Of a stretch of DNA of 64,000 nt, positions 32,450 through 45,157 are shown one piece after another. Under the pieces are notes generated by a model. That model had not been told where the DNA came from. It did no database searches and was given only the letters and a program-made list of their open reading frames with translations. A program made the translations under genes and the position numbers. The stretch is from Cordilura impudica (lineage: Eukaryota > Arthropoda > Insecta > Diptera > Scathophagidae), in NCBI GenBank assembly GCA_963682025.1, contig OY821518.1, positions 230,745,348 to 230,809,347 on the forward strand, read 5' to 3'. Positions within the stretch are counted from its first letter, which is position 1; each line of letters begins with the position of its first letter.

Positions 32450-33890
32450 CTTAACGTGACACGAAAGAAAATGCGAAAATGATGTGGTTTTAAACACGGA
32501 GTCACTTAGAGCATGCAATCAACCAACATCAAAATAACAGGTTATTACATTTCGATTCCTCTTGTTGTGTTATTTGTATAGAGATTACATGCACACGCTA
32601 CAAAAAGTGTTGAAATTAACAAAATTTGAAATGAGACTGCTTAATCTCTATGATAACCTAAAAAATGAGACTGCTTCTTTTCTATGATAACCCAGTTTTA
32701 AATTCATTGGCGAATCAGCCAAATTAGAAATAGTACATATATTAAATATGCTAGGTAGTGAATCCTTTTAATTTCTTCTTATAAAGCTTATTACATGGTA
32801 GTGAGAGGGCTAGTTGATCAATATCGACAATAAAATTAAATTTTCAATTAACTACATAAATATTCCCTGGTATATGAATTAATTGAATTCATTTTCTTTC
32901 TTAAAGATAAAAAAATATTTAAACAGAAACCAATTTATATTTAATTTTTTATCATATGCCAACCTTGGTTTGTTTATTTTTTATTGGCGGTTGTAAACCT
33001 GTAAATATCAGATGTATTTTTCATTTGTGGCAACCAGTTCCGCAACCAATTTATACAATTTCATGATTGTACATAAAGACACATGCATATAAATGAATAC
33101 ATAAACCTTATTCCAACAAACCAATGTCTTTTGCTGTATATACATATTTGTATATTTTTACGTATATAATATTAATACCAAAAGAGTTTACTTTTCAAAT
33201 TAACAATCCTATTTTTATCTACAGTAGAAGTTTACACTATTATATTCATCATTAATTAATTAAATTTGGCATGTTTTATTCATAATTTGATCGTCTTTAT
33301 TGACTTACATTGTTATACCAACTGTATGTAGCTTAGGTGGACAGGTAGAGAGAGCGATGATTTTTCCAAAATACATGAATAAATAATTGACAAAAAAGCG
33401 AGTTGACATTAAAATCTGGATTTAGTTACAAAAGCATTTCACTTATTAATTGAAATTAAATATAATACGATCTGTTGGCCGCTTACTTACACTCGTTTTC
33501 GACTATTAAAATTTAATAACTTCATGCTTTCGTGAAAGATATTGTAGAGCATAAGCAAATGTATTTTTATAGATTTTTGTTATGACAAAATAAGCTTTAT
33601 GTCTCAATAAAATTTAAATTTATGCACACCCACAAATTTTAAGATAACTCATACAGATAAAATCATTTTGCTATACCCGTATCTATAAACACCTAAAAGA
33701 TATTTTGATACATACTCGTATAAACATAACACAGCGCAGTACATAAAATCCTTCTCGTATGCGGTTTTTTAAGTACTTTTGGAAACTTTTGGAAACTTCG
33801 GATTTTATGGCCTCATGTATATTTTGGCTAAAACTAAATGTTTTCGAAGAACATGAAAATTTCTCACGGCTATATCTCGGAAACCAATTA
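32450..33890. other. AT-rich interval, nothing recognised
   Basis: No gene or known element was recognised. A short block (ATGAGACTGCTT with TCTATGATAACC) occurs twice, near 32,630 and 32,668. Otherwise this is unclassified AT-rich DNA. Confidence 0.4.
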
Positions 33891-33896
33891 GTATTT

Positions 33897-34925
33897 TTTC
33901 TTAATTTTTAATTTTTAATTTTTAATTTTTAATTTTTAATTTTTAATTTTTAATTTTTAATTTTTAATTTTTAATTTTTAATTTTTAATTTTTAATTTTC
34001 AATTTTTAATTTTTAATTTTTAATTTTTAATTTTTAATTTTTAATTTTTAATTTTTAATTTTTAATTTTTAATTTTTAAATTTTTAATTTTTATTTTTTG
34101 ATTTTTAATTTTTAATTTTTAATTTTTAATTTTTAATTTTTAATTTTTAATTTTTAATTTTTAATTTTTAATTTTTAATTTTTAATTTTTAATTTTTAAT
34201 TTTTAATTTTTAATTTTTAATTTTTAATTTTTAGTTTTTAATTTTTAATTTTTAATTTTTAATTTTTAATTTTTAATTTTTAATTTTTAATTTTTAATTT
34301 TTAATTTTTAATTTTTAATTTTTAATTTTTAATTTTTAATTTTTAATTTTTAATTTTTAATTTTTAATTTTTAATTTTTAATTTTTAATTTTTAATTTTT
34401 AATTTTTAATTTTTAATTTTTAATTTTTAATTTTTTATTTTTAATTTTTTATTTTTAATTTTTAATTTTTAATTTTTAATTTTTAATTATTAATTTTTAA
34501 TTTTTAATTTTTAATTTTTAATTTTTAATTTTTAATTTTTAATTTTTAATTTTTAATTTTTAATTTTTAATTTTTAATTTTTAATTTTTAATTTTTAATT
34601 TTTAATTTTTAATTTTTAATTTTTAATTTTTAATTTTTAATTTTTAATTTTTAATTTTTAATTTTTAATTTTTAATTTTTAATTTTTAATTTTTAATTTT
34701 TAATTTTTAATTTTTAATTTTTAATTTTTAATTTTTAATTTTTAATTTTTAATTTTTAATTTTTAATTTTTAATTTTTAATTTTTAATTTTTAATTTTTA
34801 ATTTTTAATTTTTAATTTTTAATTTTTAATTTTTAATTTTTAATTTTCAATTTCTAATTTTTAATTTTTCATTTTTAATTTTTAATTTTTAATTATTATT
34901 TCTTATTTCTTAATTTTTAATTTTT
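33897..34925. repeat. AATTTTT heptamer satellite, ~1 kb
   Basis: An almost pure tandem array of the heptamer AATTTTT, about 145 units, runs without spacer. Rare substitutions (GTTTTTA near 34,232, TTTATTTTTGAT near 34,100, ATTATTAA near 34,490) mark it. It decays at the right edge into T-rich TTTTTCATTTTTCA sequence. It is strand-asymmetric (T on +, A on -). There is no coding content. It is too uniform to be old, so slippage or repeat expansion is likely. Confidence 0.95.
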
Positions 34926-35225
34926 AATTTTTCATTTTACACTTTTCTTTTTTCATTTTCCATTTTGCTTTTTTCATTTTTTCTTTTGAAAGATTCATTT
35001 TCCACTTTTCATTTTTCATTTTCGTTTTTTCATATTTTATTCTTCATTTTTCAATTTTCATTTTTCATTTTTAATTTTTCATTTTTCAATTTTCTTTTTC
35101 ATTTTTCATTTTTCATTTTCCATTTTTAATTTTCCAATTCTCATTTTCCATTTTTCAATTTTCCATTTTTCATTTTTCAATTTGAATTTTTCATTTTTCA
35201 TTTTCTATTTTTCAATTTTAATGTT
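34926..35225. repeat. Degenerate TTTTTCA pyrimidine tract
   Basis: About 300 bp of ATTTTTC/ATTTTTCA variants continue the heptamer array but with C replacing one A. Probably a diverged flank of the same satellite. The hydrophobic frame read across its end at 35,182-35,394 is an artefact of poly-T. Confidence 0.8.
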
Positions 35226-35559
35226 TTGTTTTTCCTTTTTCATTAAGGATCATATTATTTTCTTTCATATTGGTGATTTTTTATTATATCGTGATAACGA
35301 TAAAAAAAATATTGGCAATACTACTATCATAGCTCATGGTAGTTGTGTTTCGTGGTATGATTGCATCATTTTTTTTTTTTTTTTGCTTTTTTGAACAGTG
35401 AATGTTATTGTACAACTACTATGTTGAACCAATAAAATATTACAACAAACACACTGGGTTTTATGTTCTTTTTAGAGGTATCTAAGTTTTTTTTTCGTAT
35501 CTAAGCACAATGATGCCGTATTTACCCCGTTTTAAATACCAACCTGGCGGGAATAATGG

Positions 35560-35790
35560 CAAATGATATTACTGTAACTTTACCCAGTTAGATGTTTTTT
35601 TTTTTTTTTTTGGTAATGAGCGTGATTTCAACAGACAGACGGACATCGCTATGTCGACTCGAGCTGTGATAAGGATCAAGAATATATATACTTTATTGGG
35701 TCGGAAATTAGTTTTCGATGCGTTACAAACGGAATGAAATCTATATATACCCTCTGCCACTGAGGTGTGGAAGGTATAAAAATTATGATC
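35560..35790 (+). mobile_element. Family B-type 3' end fragment
   Basis: It contains ACAGACAGACGGACATCGCT, AATATATATACTTTAT and a terminal ACCCTCTGCCACTGAGGTGT followed by GGTATAAAAA. The same block order ends copy B2 at 44,100-44,260. No 5' end accompanies it. Confidence 0.6.
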
Positions 35791-36847
35791 AGTTGCCTGG
35801 TTTTTTCTATTTTCTACCTGAAACTGTACCAAATTACCCAAAAATTGTGTGGTTTTTTTTAACTGAAAATCCGTCAACCTTGAAGGGCAATATCTTCTGA
35901 ACTAAAAATCTGCTTTTATTGAAGGTATCAAATTTGTAATCTTTGAACAATTTCCTATAAGATGAATGTATGCGAACATGATTTTTGCAACCTCATTAGT
36001 TCTAAGGGCGCCACTTGCGTTGTTAGAAACTAACATCCGCAAACACAACATTTCTAGCAAAAAAGATTAAAGAAGCATTGCGAGAAGAATATTGTAAAAT
36101 CCAGACAGAAACTACACAGAAAAAGGGTCATCATACCAAATGCCAAAAGTATTGAAAAAATCGAAGATTATTTTGGCTTATAAGTAGTATTATGATGCAT
36201 CAAATAAGCAGCTCAATGTAGATACATAGTTTTTTTACTTTTTACTTATGTATTTGAAATCAACAAGACAAACTGTAAAATATTCGTATAGAAAGTATCA
36301 CTTTTGAATAAAATAGTAAGATCTTTAAAATGGCGTTTTTAGTTATTCGGTATCGTATTTGGTTCAAAAGTTTATCTACGATGAAGTTGAATTTTTGCCA
36401 TGCATCACATTAGCTGAGACATACTGTGTACTAAAACCTGTTCTGTTTGAAGATTACAAGTCTTGTTGAGCAGGATGCCAAATTTAAAATATAAATAAAA
36501 TAAAATGTGTAGGTCGTTGAGGAAAATTTTATGATAACCAGGAAACCAGAACAAATACGGTCATTTATTACATTTAAAAGAAACGAAACGTTTGGTAGGG
36601 ATCTTCGGCTTTTTAAGTTGGTAACTTAATAAGTGCATAGTGTTAATATTATAAATTTGTGTTTACTCTATGTTCTTTTCATTTCTACTGCTGTCTTATC
36701 ACATAAATAAAATTCCTGCTTGAATTATGAAAGTTCCGATTATAATGCGATGTGCATTTTTGTGTACTACACACTTAGTAACATTGTTAAAACATCGGTT
36801 TTAGAAAACGGCAGGCAGGCAGACAGATAGACGAATGTAAAATAAAA
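35791..36847. other. AT-rich interval, nothing recognised
   Basis: I recognise no gene or element. AACGGCAGGCAGGCAGACAG just before 36,830 is a short tetranucleotide-like tract. Confidence 0.4.
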
Positions 36848-37398
36848 CAAGTAAGAAAATTATAGTTAGGCCAGGTTGATTATACGATACCCTATACCAT
36901 GAGTTTTGGGAAAGAATCTTAGAATCATAAAACAAGAATACTTCTAGGGATTGTCATTTATTTGTTGGCTGTAAATATTTTGAAGTTCATTTCAGATATT
37001 TTGTATGTTTTTTTCAATGTCTTTAGATAGATTTTGTTGTGGGAACTATGAGTAATGTTTCATGATTCTACTCTTAATTAAGACATACAAATACCAATAA
37101 TTTACCGATATATATAAGGTGTTTTTATTGGAACTTATAGAGCACATTTGTCTAGGAGCTAAATCTGAACAAGCACAAATTTTCTCCAAATTCAAAACCG
37201 ATGGTTCTTGATAGCTTCCGTCATAGCTTACGTACAAATTATTATCCATATAACTTTATGTAGTTTGCGCACATCGTAAAATCGGCTCAGATGGTTATTC
37301 TAAGTCGATCGGTATAATACAAGATGTTTCTAGGTCCTGCATTGCAAACATTAGCGCAAACTTATTATACCCTGACCACAGACTAGTATATAGTATAA
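36848..37398 (+). mobile_element. Family A element, copy A10 (diverged)
   Basis: It starts CAAGTAAGAAAATTATAG, but the palindrome has decayed to TTAGGCCAGGTTGATTATAC. The 3' part keeps GTCGATCGGTATAATACAAG and a terminal GACCACAGACTAGTATATAG. The GGAC tract is missing. It is an old member, comparable with A8. Confidence 0.65.
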
Positions 37399-38802
37399 AA
37401 CTGAAATTAATTTCTATGTATTTCATATACATGTTTTGGTTGTGAGTATGTCTAAATTCACATACTCATGCTAACACAAATCGACACTACCTTATATATA
37501 GACACTAACATCCCCATCTACAATGAATTCATCCAACAAATAAAGGCATAGCAAGGAACTTAGTCGGCAATTTAACAAGTAGAACGAACATTGAACGTTT
37601 TAACAAATTATTGTTATGGTTTTTGATCACGGTAAGTGGATGCATTAAATAGAATTTCCTTGTTGTTCCATTAGTTTTTAGTACATAGAGAATAAGATAT
37701 AAAGTAACAGTCGGTCTAGTCGCAATTTACGAGTACTATGTGAATCGTAAAGAGATATTCACCCCGAAAATGGTGAAACTCCCCAACAAAGAATATATGA
37801 ATTAATCAAATTTTAGTATATATGTAACCTGCGTTAAGTATGTATTACAGTTTATATTTGTTGAGGTTACTTTCATATACACTTCATTGAAACAGTCTGC
37901 GTAAAGATCAACTAAGAAATTCCCAAAAAGCTGATTTTTCAATATAAATTAACTTTTAAATAAAGTAGGAGGATAATATATATTTCTAGTATTCATAACT
38001 ATTCTGTATATTCATATTCATAACTACTAACAGATTCCAGCGCTCGAAATTCGAGCGCAGTTTCTAGGCAGCTTTATTTTTCAACATAGCCAATACACAA
38101 AGCAACATTTTTATGGTTTATTATTATTGTGAATGAAGACAACAAACTCATTAACAAACACATTAATAAATTTAATAAACACACACATAGCATATCTATA
38201 ATTTTATATATGTGTTAGTAGCAACTTTAAATGCAATTTATTCAAAATAAAGGAAAAAATTTAAAAATCTGTAAATCTGCCAAACCAGTGTATGATTCTG
38301 ACAATCTAGGTCTTAATAAAAAAAATATATGCTACAAATTCGATGATATTTTTTTACATGTTAGAAAAATATCCCATTGTTATGAAAATAAGCACAAAAT
38401 AGAATAAAAATATATCATTACAATGTTAACAGCTCTCAAACAGGTGTTATTAAAATGCATGCAATAAAAAATTTGACAGCTTGCATTAGTTACAAAATTT
38501 AATGTGATTTAAAGTGTGTCGTGCGAGCGTTTTTTCATAAAAAATTTTTTTATCGTAAACTTCAATAGTTAAACTTGAAGAATTTGAATAACGAGTTTAA
38601 ATATTTTTACTAGAGTATTTAATTAATTTGCTTCCTAATCAGCTTTTTATCATTAGATTACATATGTATACATATAGAATAAATGAAAATTTGTCTGGCA
38701 CCGGCTGGATTTATTATTTAAGTTTTAGTTTTAAGATTTGAATAACTTATTTTTAGATCACAAACCTATGTGAAGATCCAATAAATAAAGATGAATAAAA
38801 AA
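37399..38802. other. AT-rich interval with one strong hairpin
   Basis: No gene or element recognised. At 38,040-38,058 the sequence GCGCTCGAAATTCGAGCGC forms a 9-bp stem with a single-base centre, unusual for its GC content in this AT-rich DNA. Confidence 0.4.
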
Positions 38803-38947
38803 CAAGTAAGAGTGTTAAATTCGGCTGTGCCGAATCTTTGATACCCTCCACCTCGGTTTGAGTATTGATAATAAATGAAGACAAAATATTGGAAAAATAT
38901 GCATGCGTTTCCGGTTATATGACATAACTTCTCGTTTAATTTAGTTT

Positions 38948-39674
38948 TTATACCCTATACCACTATGTGGTTTGGGTATAATGACTTTGTGCTGCTGTTT
39001 GTAGACCCATCTTTAATTATACCGATCGAATCAGAATCACTTTTTGAGTTGATTTAACAATGTCCGTCCGTCCGTCCCTCTGTGTGTCGATGTGAACTTT
39101 GTAATAAAACTGCAGGTCGCAAATATGAATATGTTTTGATGAAATTTGGTATATAAGCTTTTATCGGCCATGGGATGAACAGTATTGAAATTGGTGGGAA
39201 TCGGTCCATGTTCAGACCTAGCCCCCATACAAATTACCCCTATGAAATCGACATAAATTGCCATAAGATCCAAATTGTCATATAGATCTTACTCAAATTG
39301 GGTTTGTATGCGTTCATTACATCCATTAATGAGTAGTCCAAAAATGATCCCTTTGGCCCCATATAGACTGCTTCCCGATCTTCACTTAAATCTATTAAAA
39401 ACAAAAATAATGCACTGATTCTTCTCAAACTTTGTTTGACTTTACCAAACATGATCAGGATTGGTTCATTTTTGGACCTAGTCCCCATATAGATATAGCA
39501 TCCGATATGAACTTTTTCATATCTGCAGCCAAAAAAATTAATAAAAATCCCACTCAAATTTGGTTTTTGCTTATTTTCTATGTCCAGTTAGTTGGGCCTA
39601 AGAGATAGGGTTTCTAAACGCATGGTATAGGGTATCGTATAGTCGGTCTAGACCGACTATAATTTTCTTACCTC
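38948..39674 (-). mobile_element. Family A element, copy A11 (inside B2)
   Basis: A full-length copy in reverse orientation, TTATACCCTATACCACTATG at its left and GACCGACTATAATTTTCTTA at its right. Comparison with the empty site in B1 (TAGTTTTTGCTAATT near 7,593) shows no target duplication: the flanks AGTTT and TTGCTAATT rejoin exactly. The GTCC tract at about 39,061-39,075 is short. Confidence 0.85.
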
Positions 39675-40931
39675 TTGCTAATTAAATTGCTCCCCCTAAC
39701 CATCATTGCAAAGGTAATGGTTGTGTAGGGTGGCTATATGCATTAAATCGTGTTTATTGGAGATGGCTGCATAGTTTCTTTTTTACTGGCCAAATTTTTC
39801 TTCATTGCGGCCATATAGGTCGGATGGAGTAACAAAATAATAACCCAAAAAAAAGGTCTCTCAACTTTTTTATTAAAATATTGCCATATTTGGAAAACAT
39901 AGAGAATAAATTTATAATAATAAGTAATCAAATTAGGGATGCCAAACGCAAAAAACCAAAAGTCCCAAACATTTTAAATAAAATAATTTGTTATCTTTAT
40001 TTTCTGCAAAACTTCAAATTTTCATCCAAAAAACATTTTGAAAATTTATATATAAATAACATTCTCATCAAATTGCGTTTATTTATGTAACAATTTTTAT
40101 GTTAAGAATTCTTAAATATCATTTGAGGTTTTCTAAAATTGACTGAATTTAAATTAATGTTTTCTGTAGTCCGATTCTGTAAATTTCAACGATCCGACAA
40201 TCGCAAAATATATCGACAGCTATTGTTGTTTGCACTAAGGATTAAGTGATTCACTAAGTACATACATCTTAACGACAGTCGACAAATCTATTTTTCTATT
40301 TATTTAAATTGTAAACGAGTGGCATCTCTGTCAAAATAAGCGAAAAACACAAAGAAGAATAGAAAAAAACAAATTACTTCGTGTTTGACAGAATGATTTT
40401 ATGTTTATGTTTAATATCTTTTTTTTTTATAAATATTTCTGTTTATTTATTTGAAAATGAAATAATGAATTGAATATGCTATTTAATTTTTTTATTTATA
40501 TAAAAAAGTTTTTTTCACAAAAGCAAAATATTTTCACTATTTTATGATTTTTATTTATGTATGACGACATTTCAACCTAAAAATTTAAGTTTTTATCGAT
40601 TGAATAAACAACACAAAAATGGTTGTCGTTTAGATAACAACAACAGCTGACTTTAACAATAGCGAATATCCTTTAAAAATTTTACTGATAATTTTGCAAT
40701 TTTCTTTTTTTAACGATTCGACTATCGTTAAAGAAGTTATTGAATCGCGGTACTGAAAAGTTATTAATATCTCCTGAATGGCAATATTTCTTTAAATGTA
40801 AACATTTTTAAATGTAAACATATTTGGTGTTTTTTTTTTTTTTTTTGAAATCAATTTGTGTTTAACGAATAAAATTTATATATTAAAAATGCAATTGATG
40901 TCTTCTAAATTTAAAATTATTATTTTCGACT

Positions 40932-42609
40932 CACAGTGGACCATATTGTGAGAAGGCGGCCAAAAATCATTTTTTTTTTTTGTTACCGATTTTAAAGTTA
41001 TGTCATTAATTTGAAAGCAACTACTAGTAAAGCTCGGGAGCCAAAATATTGCGACTCTATCTCAACTATATCACAGCGAACAGGATCTTCGAAAATGGGC
41101 TTTCTCAGTATTTTGCTAAAATTAAAAATTTCTTTGTAAATTTTTATTTTTGAATGACTGTAACTTTTTTGATTTAAAAGATTTTGAAGTGAAATAAATT
41201 TTGTATAATTTCGTGTCTCCCATACTATTAATGTTAAAAATGTAAAATCACTGAGTCATTCCGAAATTAAAAAAAAAAAAATTTTAAAAAAGGTCCAAAT
41301 TTTCCGAAAATCTCCTACTTAATAGAGCATAACTCCTGCCAGTCAAAAGCAGTCAGAAAAAATTTTGCACTCTTCAATAGTCCGAACCCTCCCCTATACT
41401 CCTATACCCCATTATATATCCGCCAGTTTCCGCCCGTGTGCACCAGAACAATTTTTCTGACCCAAGGTTAGATCTTTTCTGCAAAATTTATGAATACAAA
41501 AGTTGTCCACTATGTGGTTAGGATATATTAAGTTTGAGGTGATGTTAGTAACTGCCAAAAATATTGGACCTTTATCCTCTTTTATTATACGGATCGACTC
41601 AAAAACACTTTCTGAGTCGATTAAACGATGCCCGTCCGTCCGTCTGAGTGTTATGAATACAAAAGTTAGTCGTACCGGTGCACCGCGGTGTATTTTTTTG
41701 CATGTCGGTAGAGTTGTCAGGAGTTGTTATATACTTATAAAAAAGGGTTGAGATATAACGCGCTTAATTGTTACAGGTACATTTACATTAGGTATCTTTC
41801 AAAAACATTAATAGTCTGAATTAGAGTTATATAGTTTAAATACCTGACAAAATGGGAAACAATTTAAATAACAGGTAAATGGTAAAAAAAACTAACTCTA
41901 TTGAATTAGACAAAGAATCTAAACAACTTCTAGAAGATGAAAATCAAGACTATTTAGAAGAAATTTTTACTAAAATTGGTTGATTTAAAGTACTTTTTCA
42001 TTACACTAACAATAAGTTACACTTTTTTTTATAAAGTTAAAAAATTTTCTTGATTTTAAAATTTATATATTTTGTAAATTTACAATAAAAATTGTTATAT
42101 TTCATAAATTTATCATAAAAATTGATATAGAAATATTTAAAAAGACAATAAAAAAAAATTTAACTAAAGCAAAAACATACGAGTTTTTCATTGAAACTTC
42201 TCTATCTTGAACCAATATAAGGTAACTTTTACGTTCGCTGCTTAATAAATTATATTTTAACTCGGGATCTTTCAAAAAAACAAAAACAACCTTTGGCCCT
42301 TGTGCACATGAGGACTAAAAAGTTTACGGGGGCCAAAGTTTGTCATTTTCTGAAAAAATTAACTTAAAAAATTTTTAAAAAGTATTAGTTGTAAAATTAA
42401 CTGAAAAAATAAGACTAAAATTCAACTACAAATGAAAATGTATTTTAAACCCTCCGTAACTTTTTTATTTTCGGTCGAGAATTACGTTTTATAGCTAAAT
42501 TTAAAGGCTAAAGTCTTACCTACCAAACAAAAAAAACCGCATATCAAAATTCCAATCCAATCAAAAGTTATAGATTTTTGACCGCCATCTCGTCAAATGG
42601 TCCACTGTG
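40932..42609. mobile_element. Transib-like DNA transposon (CACAGTG ends)
   Basis: A 1,678-bp insertion in B2. The TIRs begin CACAGTGGACCAT and remain alignable for about 36 bp (left AGAAGGCGGCCAAAAATC, right reverse complement GAGATGGCGGTCAAAAATC). The flanks are CGACT (40,927-40,931) and CGACG (42,610-42,614). B1 shows the empty site with one CGACG, so this is a 5-bp duplication with one later change. CACWRTG ends and 5-bp GC-rich target duplications are diagnostic of Transib, the RAG1-related family. No transposase core is recognised. A short frame at about 41,890-41,983 ending TKIG could be a coding relic. Confidence 0.75.
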
Positions 42610-44260
42610 CGACGTTTTGAAATGATTTTCTGAAATTCAATTAATATTTTCTAATTTATAATTGGAAATTTTAATTCCAGTTTTTAGACTTGATATTTTC
42701 TTAAATTTGAATGGAAAATTTAAAAAGTGCAATTTTGTATTTATGTGAATAATAATGCTTTAGTAATTATAAACAATTTTTAAAAATTAGATGTAATCGC
42801 AATCAGATATTTTGTATGTAAAGCAGAATAATAGTTCTATATAACTACATAGAACTGTTTTGAAAGCAAAAAAGTCATTGATGAACTCGGTAACTCTATT
42901 TTATAAAGACAACAAAAAGTTAACATGCCAACTTATGTTCATATTTGTAAAAGAATAATGGAAAAACGTATGAAATAAAAGACCAGCCCGTGTATACTCT
43001 TAACATTGTTCTGTATGATATCTAGTCGAAAATATTGACATTCATGTTAAAATAGAAATAACTATTGCAAAGCTAATTAGAACAAACAAAAATTGTGGTG
43101 CCATCTACTGCGGCATAGTCACGCTGATCAAAATGAAGTGACGCTCTGTTAATGCAAAAGAAATGTATTTTCCCCACAACAAAATATTGCAGAAATACCG
43201 ATTTATTTCTAACATGCAGTTATTATGGATATACATGTATAGAAAATATGTATATTATTTGTATTATTTAATATGTGTATGTATGTATATGTAAATATTA
43301 CACACAAAAAATACAACATCAAACGTTATTTTTGTGTTTTTCTCTTTAAATAAATTAATACATATGTAAATTTTTTTTTTTTGCTAAATTTACATTGTTT
43401 TCTTTTTTATTAACAACTAGGTATTTTAGCATTATTTGCTTTAGATGTTGGTGAATTTTTACTCCCTTTATATTAACTCGTAGTGTCTGCTTGTCGAACA
43501 AATTTTGGATCGATTTTAATCACTTTCCCATGACCCAATCGATCTGAAATTTTGCAGGCAGGCTCGTGGAAATGACAGAAATGATCTAACAAATTTTTTT
43601 AGTGATGCCAAACAATGGAAACTTTTAACTTTTTCTACCAGAGTTGATAAAAAAATTTACAAAGGGTTTGTTTTTATTATATTATTACCACAACGACCAG
43701 AAAAACAACAAGTCCAACTATGACAACAATGCAACATTTAGAATAACAACAAGAACAATATAGAAACGTCATGTTTTTCATTTTTTTTTTTTACTTTTTC
43801 AGAGATTTCCCTGGACCTGTCCACCGATTTAATTGATTTTTGAAATAGAATTCGTTCTATGAATTTGGTAATTCATTCTCACTAACAATAATCACCTTAG
43901 CTGTCCTATTGAGGGCGTGATCGTGACAAGAACAACATAGAAAATTATATTTTTTCAAGATTTTTTTTAGTTCTTCATTCAAATCTCGGGTCTTAATCGA
44001 CCGATTTGGACGATTTTAAATAGCAAACTTTTCAGGATGTTAGTGAATCATTTTTTATATCAACGAGCACCCTAGCTACCCGATTGATGCCGTCATCGTG
44101 ATTTCCACAGACGGACAGACGGACATCGCTATATCAACTCTGGTTGTTATAAGGCTCACAAATATATATATTTTATGGGGTCCAAAATTTTTTTTCTAAT
44201 TATTACAAACGGAATGACAAACTTATATATACCCTCTGCACACTGGAGTGGAGGGTATAA

Positions 44261-44810
44261 AACTAATCAGCTGAAAAGTAAGGAATTTTGATAAAATCTT
44301 AAACTTGTCATAGACTCAAACTTACAAATTCGAAGGAGTAACAACACAATTAGTGAGGACAATTATGAACTGCAGGTTTTCAAAATTTTATTTCACAAAT
44401 TTTATACCTCCCTAACATTTTATTTCACAAATTTTATGCGTCCATAATATACTAATAGACATTAATATATATATTAATATATATTTCAATAACTCCACGA
44501 TTTAATGCTTTGTACAGGTTAATATGATGAAGTCATTGTTAAAAGGATGTAATTTCTATGAATATCTGTCTAGAAATTAATATGGATGGAATCCATGGCA
44601 AGAAGAGACTAAGGGACTTCAAAGTTTTCTTTAAAGCTTTAACTGGTAACCTATATACTAAAAACATACAGATTTCACATAATATAGGACATATATATTT
44701 TAAACAGGTGCCTGTCGGTCGCTTGACTCTAATGAGGTGGAAAACGACACCAGAGATGCTCTAAGAGTCATTAAAAAACGGCATATCCATGCTGAATGCA
44801 TTAAAAATAT
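44261..44810. other. AT-rich interval, nothing recognised
   Basis: No gene or element recognised. A repeated TTTATTTCACAAATTTTAT block (about 44,388 and 44,420) is the only internal repeat seen. Confidence 0.35.
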
Positions 44811-44885
44811 AAAACCGTTAAATTCGGCTATGCCGAACCTCTGATATCCTCTACCTTAGTTTTACGTTTATACATATTCACTAAT
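44811..44885 (+). mobile_element. Family B 5' end fragment
   Basis: CCGTTAAATTCGGCTATGCC followed by GAACCTCTGATATCCTCTAC matches the family B 5' hairpin and ATACCCTC block with several changes. What follows has no family B similarity that I can see. Confidence 0.5.
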
Positions 44886-45157
44886 TATTTATAACAAATG
44901 TAAACAAAATATATGAAAAAGTAAAAAAATTGATAAACTTAATATTAAATTTCATTTTCTTTTGGGGGTTCTACTTTTGACTAAAGTAAAGGCTATTATA
45001 AGCTAACTACTATTTGATTTTAATTAAGTCAACTTATAGCCAACTATAATATATAAAATATAATTAGTTTGTAGCTAACTATAAATTAGCTAACTTTAAG
45101 TTAGTTTAAAAGTCATGCAGAGTCGGAGAATAGGCTACCGCCTAGGACATCGCAATA

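Larger units (their letters stand above)
38803..44260 (+). mobile_element. Family B element, copy B2, with two insertions
   Basis: It begins CAAGTAAGAGTG with the hairpin ATTCGGCTGTGCCGAAT and ATACCCTCCACCTCGG. It ends ACCCTCTGCACACTGGAGTG then GAGGGTATAA at 44,260. ATACCCTCCAC and GTGGAGGGTAT form subterminal inverted repeats. Inside are a minus-strand family A element (38,948-39,674) and a Transib-like element (40,932-42,609). Without these the element is about 3.05 kb. A CAGACGGACAGACGGACATC tract near 44,110 matches the family's GTCY-type microsatellite. No protein domain was found. The 43,240-44,260 part lacks a counterpart in B1. Confidence 0.65.

Noticed and set aside
33897..34925. Heptamer array as a telomeric repeat
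   Set aside because: AATTTTT is not a known arthropod telomere motif, flies use retrotransposons or complex satellites at telomeres, and the array lies inside dispersed transposon DNA on both sides.
35182..35394. Hydrophobic 70-codon frame that might be taken for a membrane protein
   Set aside because: It is a translation of poly-T/TTTTTCA satellite. Phe-rich output is expected.
38040..38058. GC-rich perfect-stem hairpin as a transcription terminator or small-RNA precursor
   Set aside because: The stem is only 9 bp with a one-base centre, there is no flanking gene, and it is too short for a microRNA precursor.
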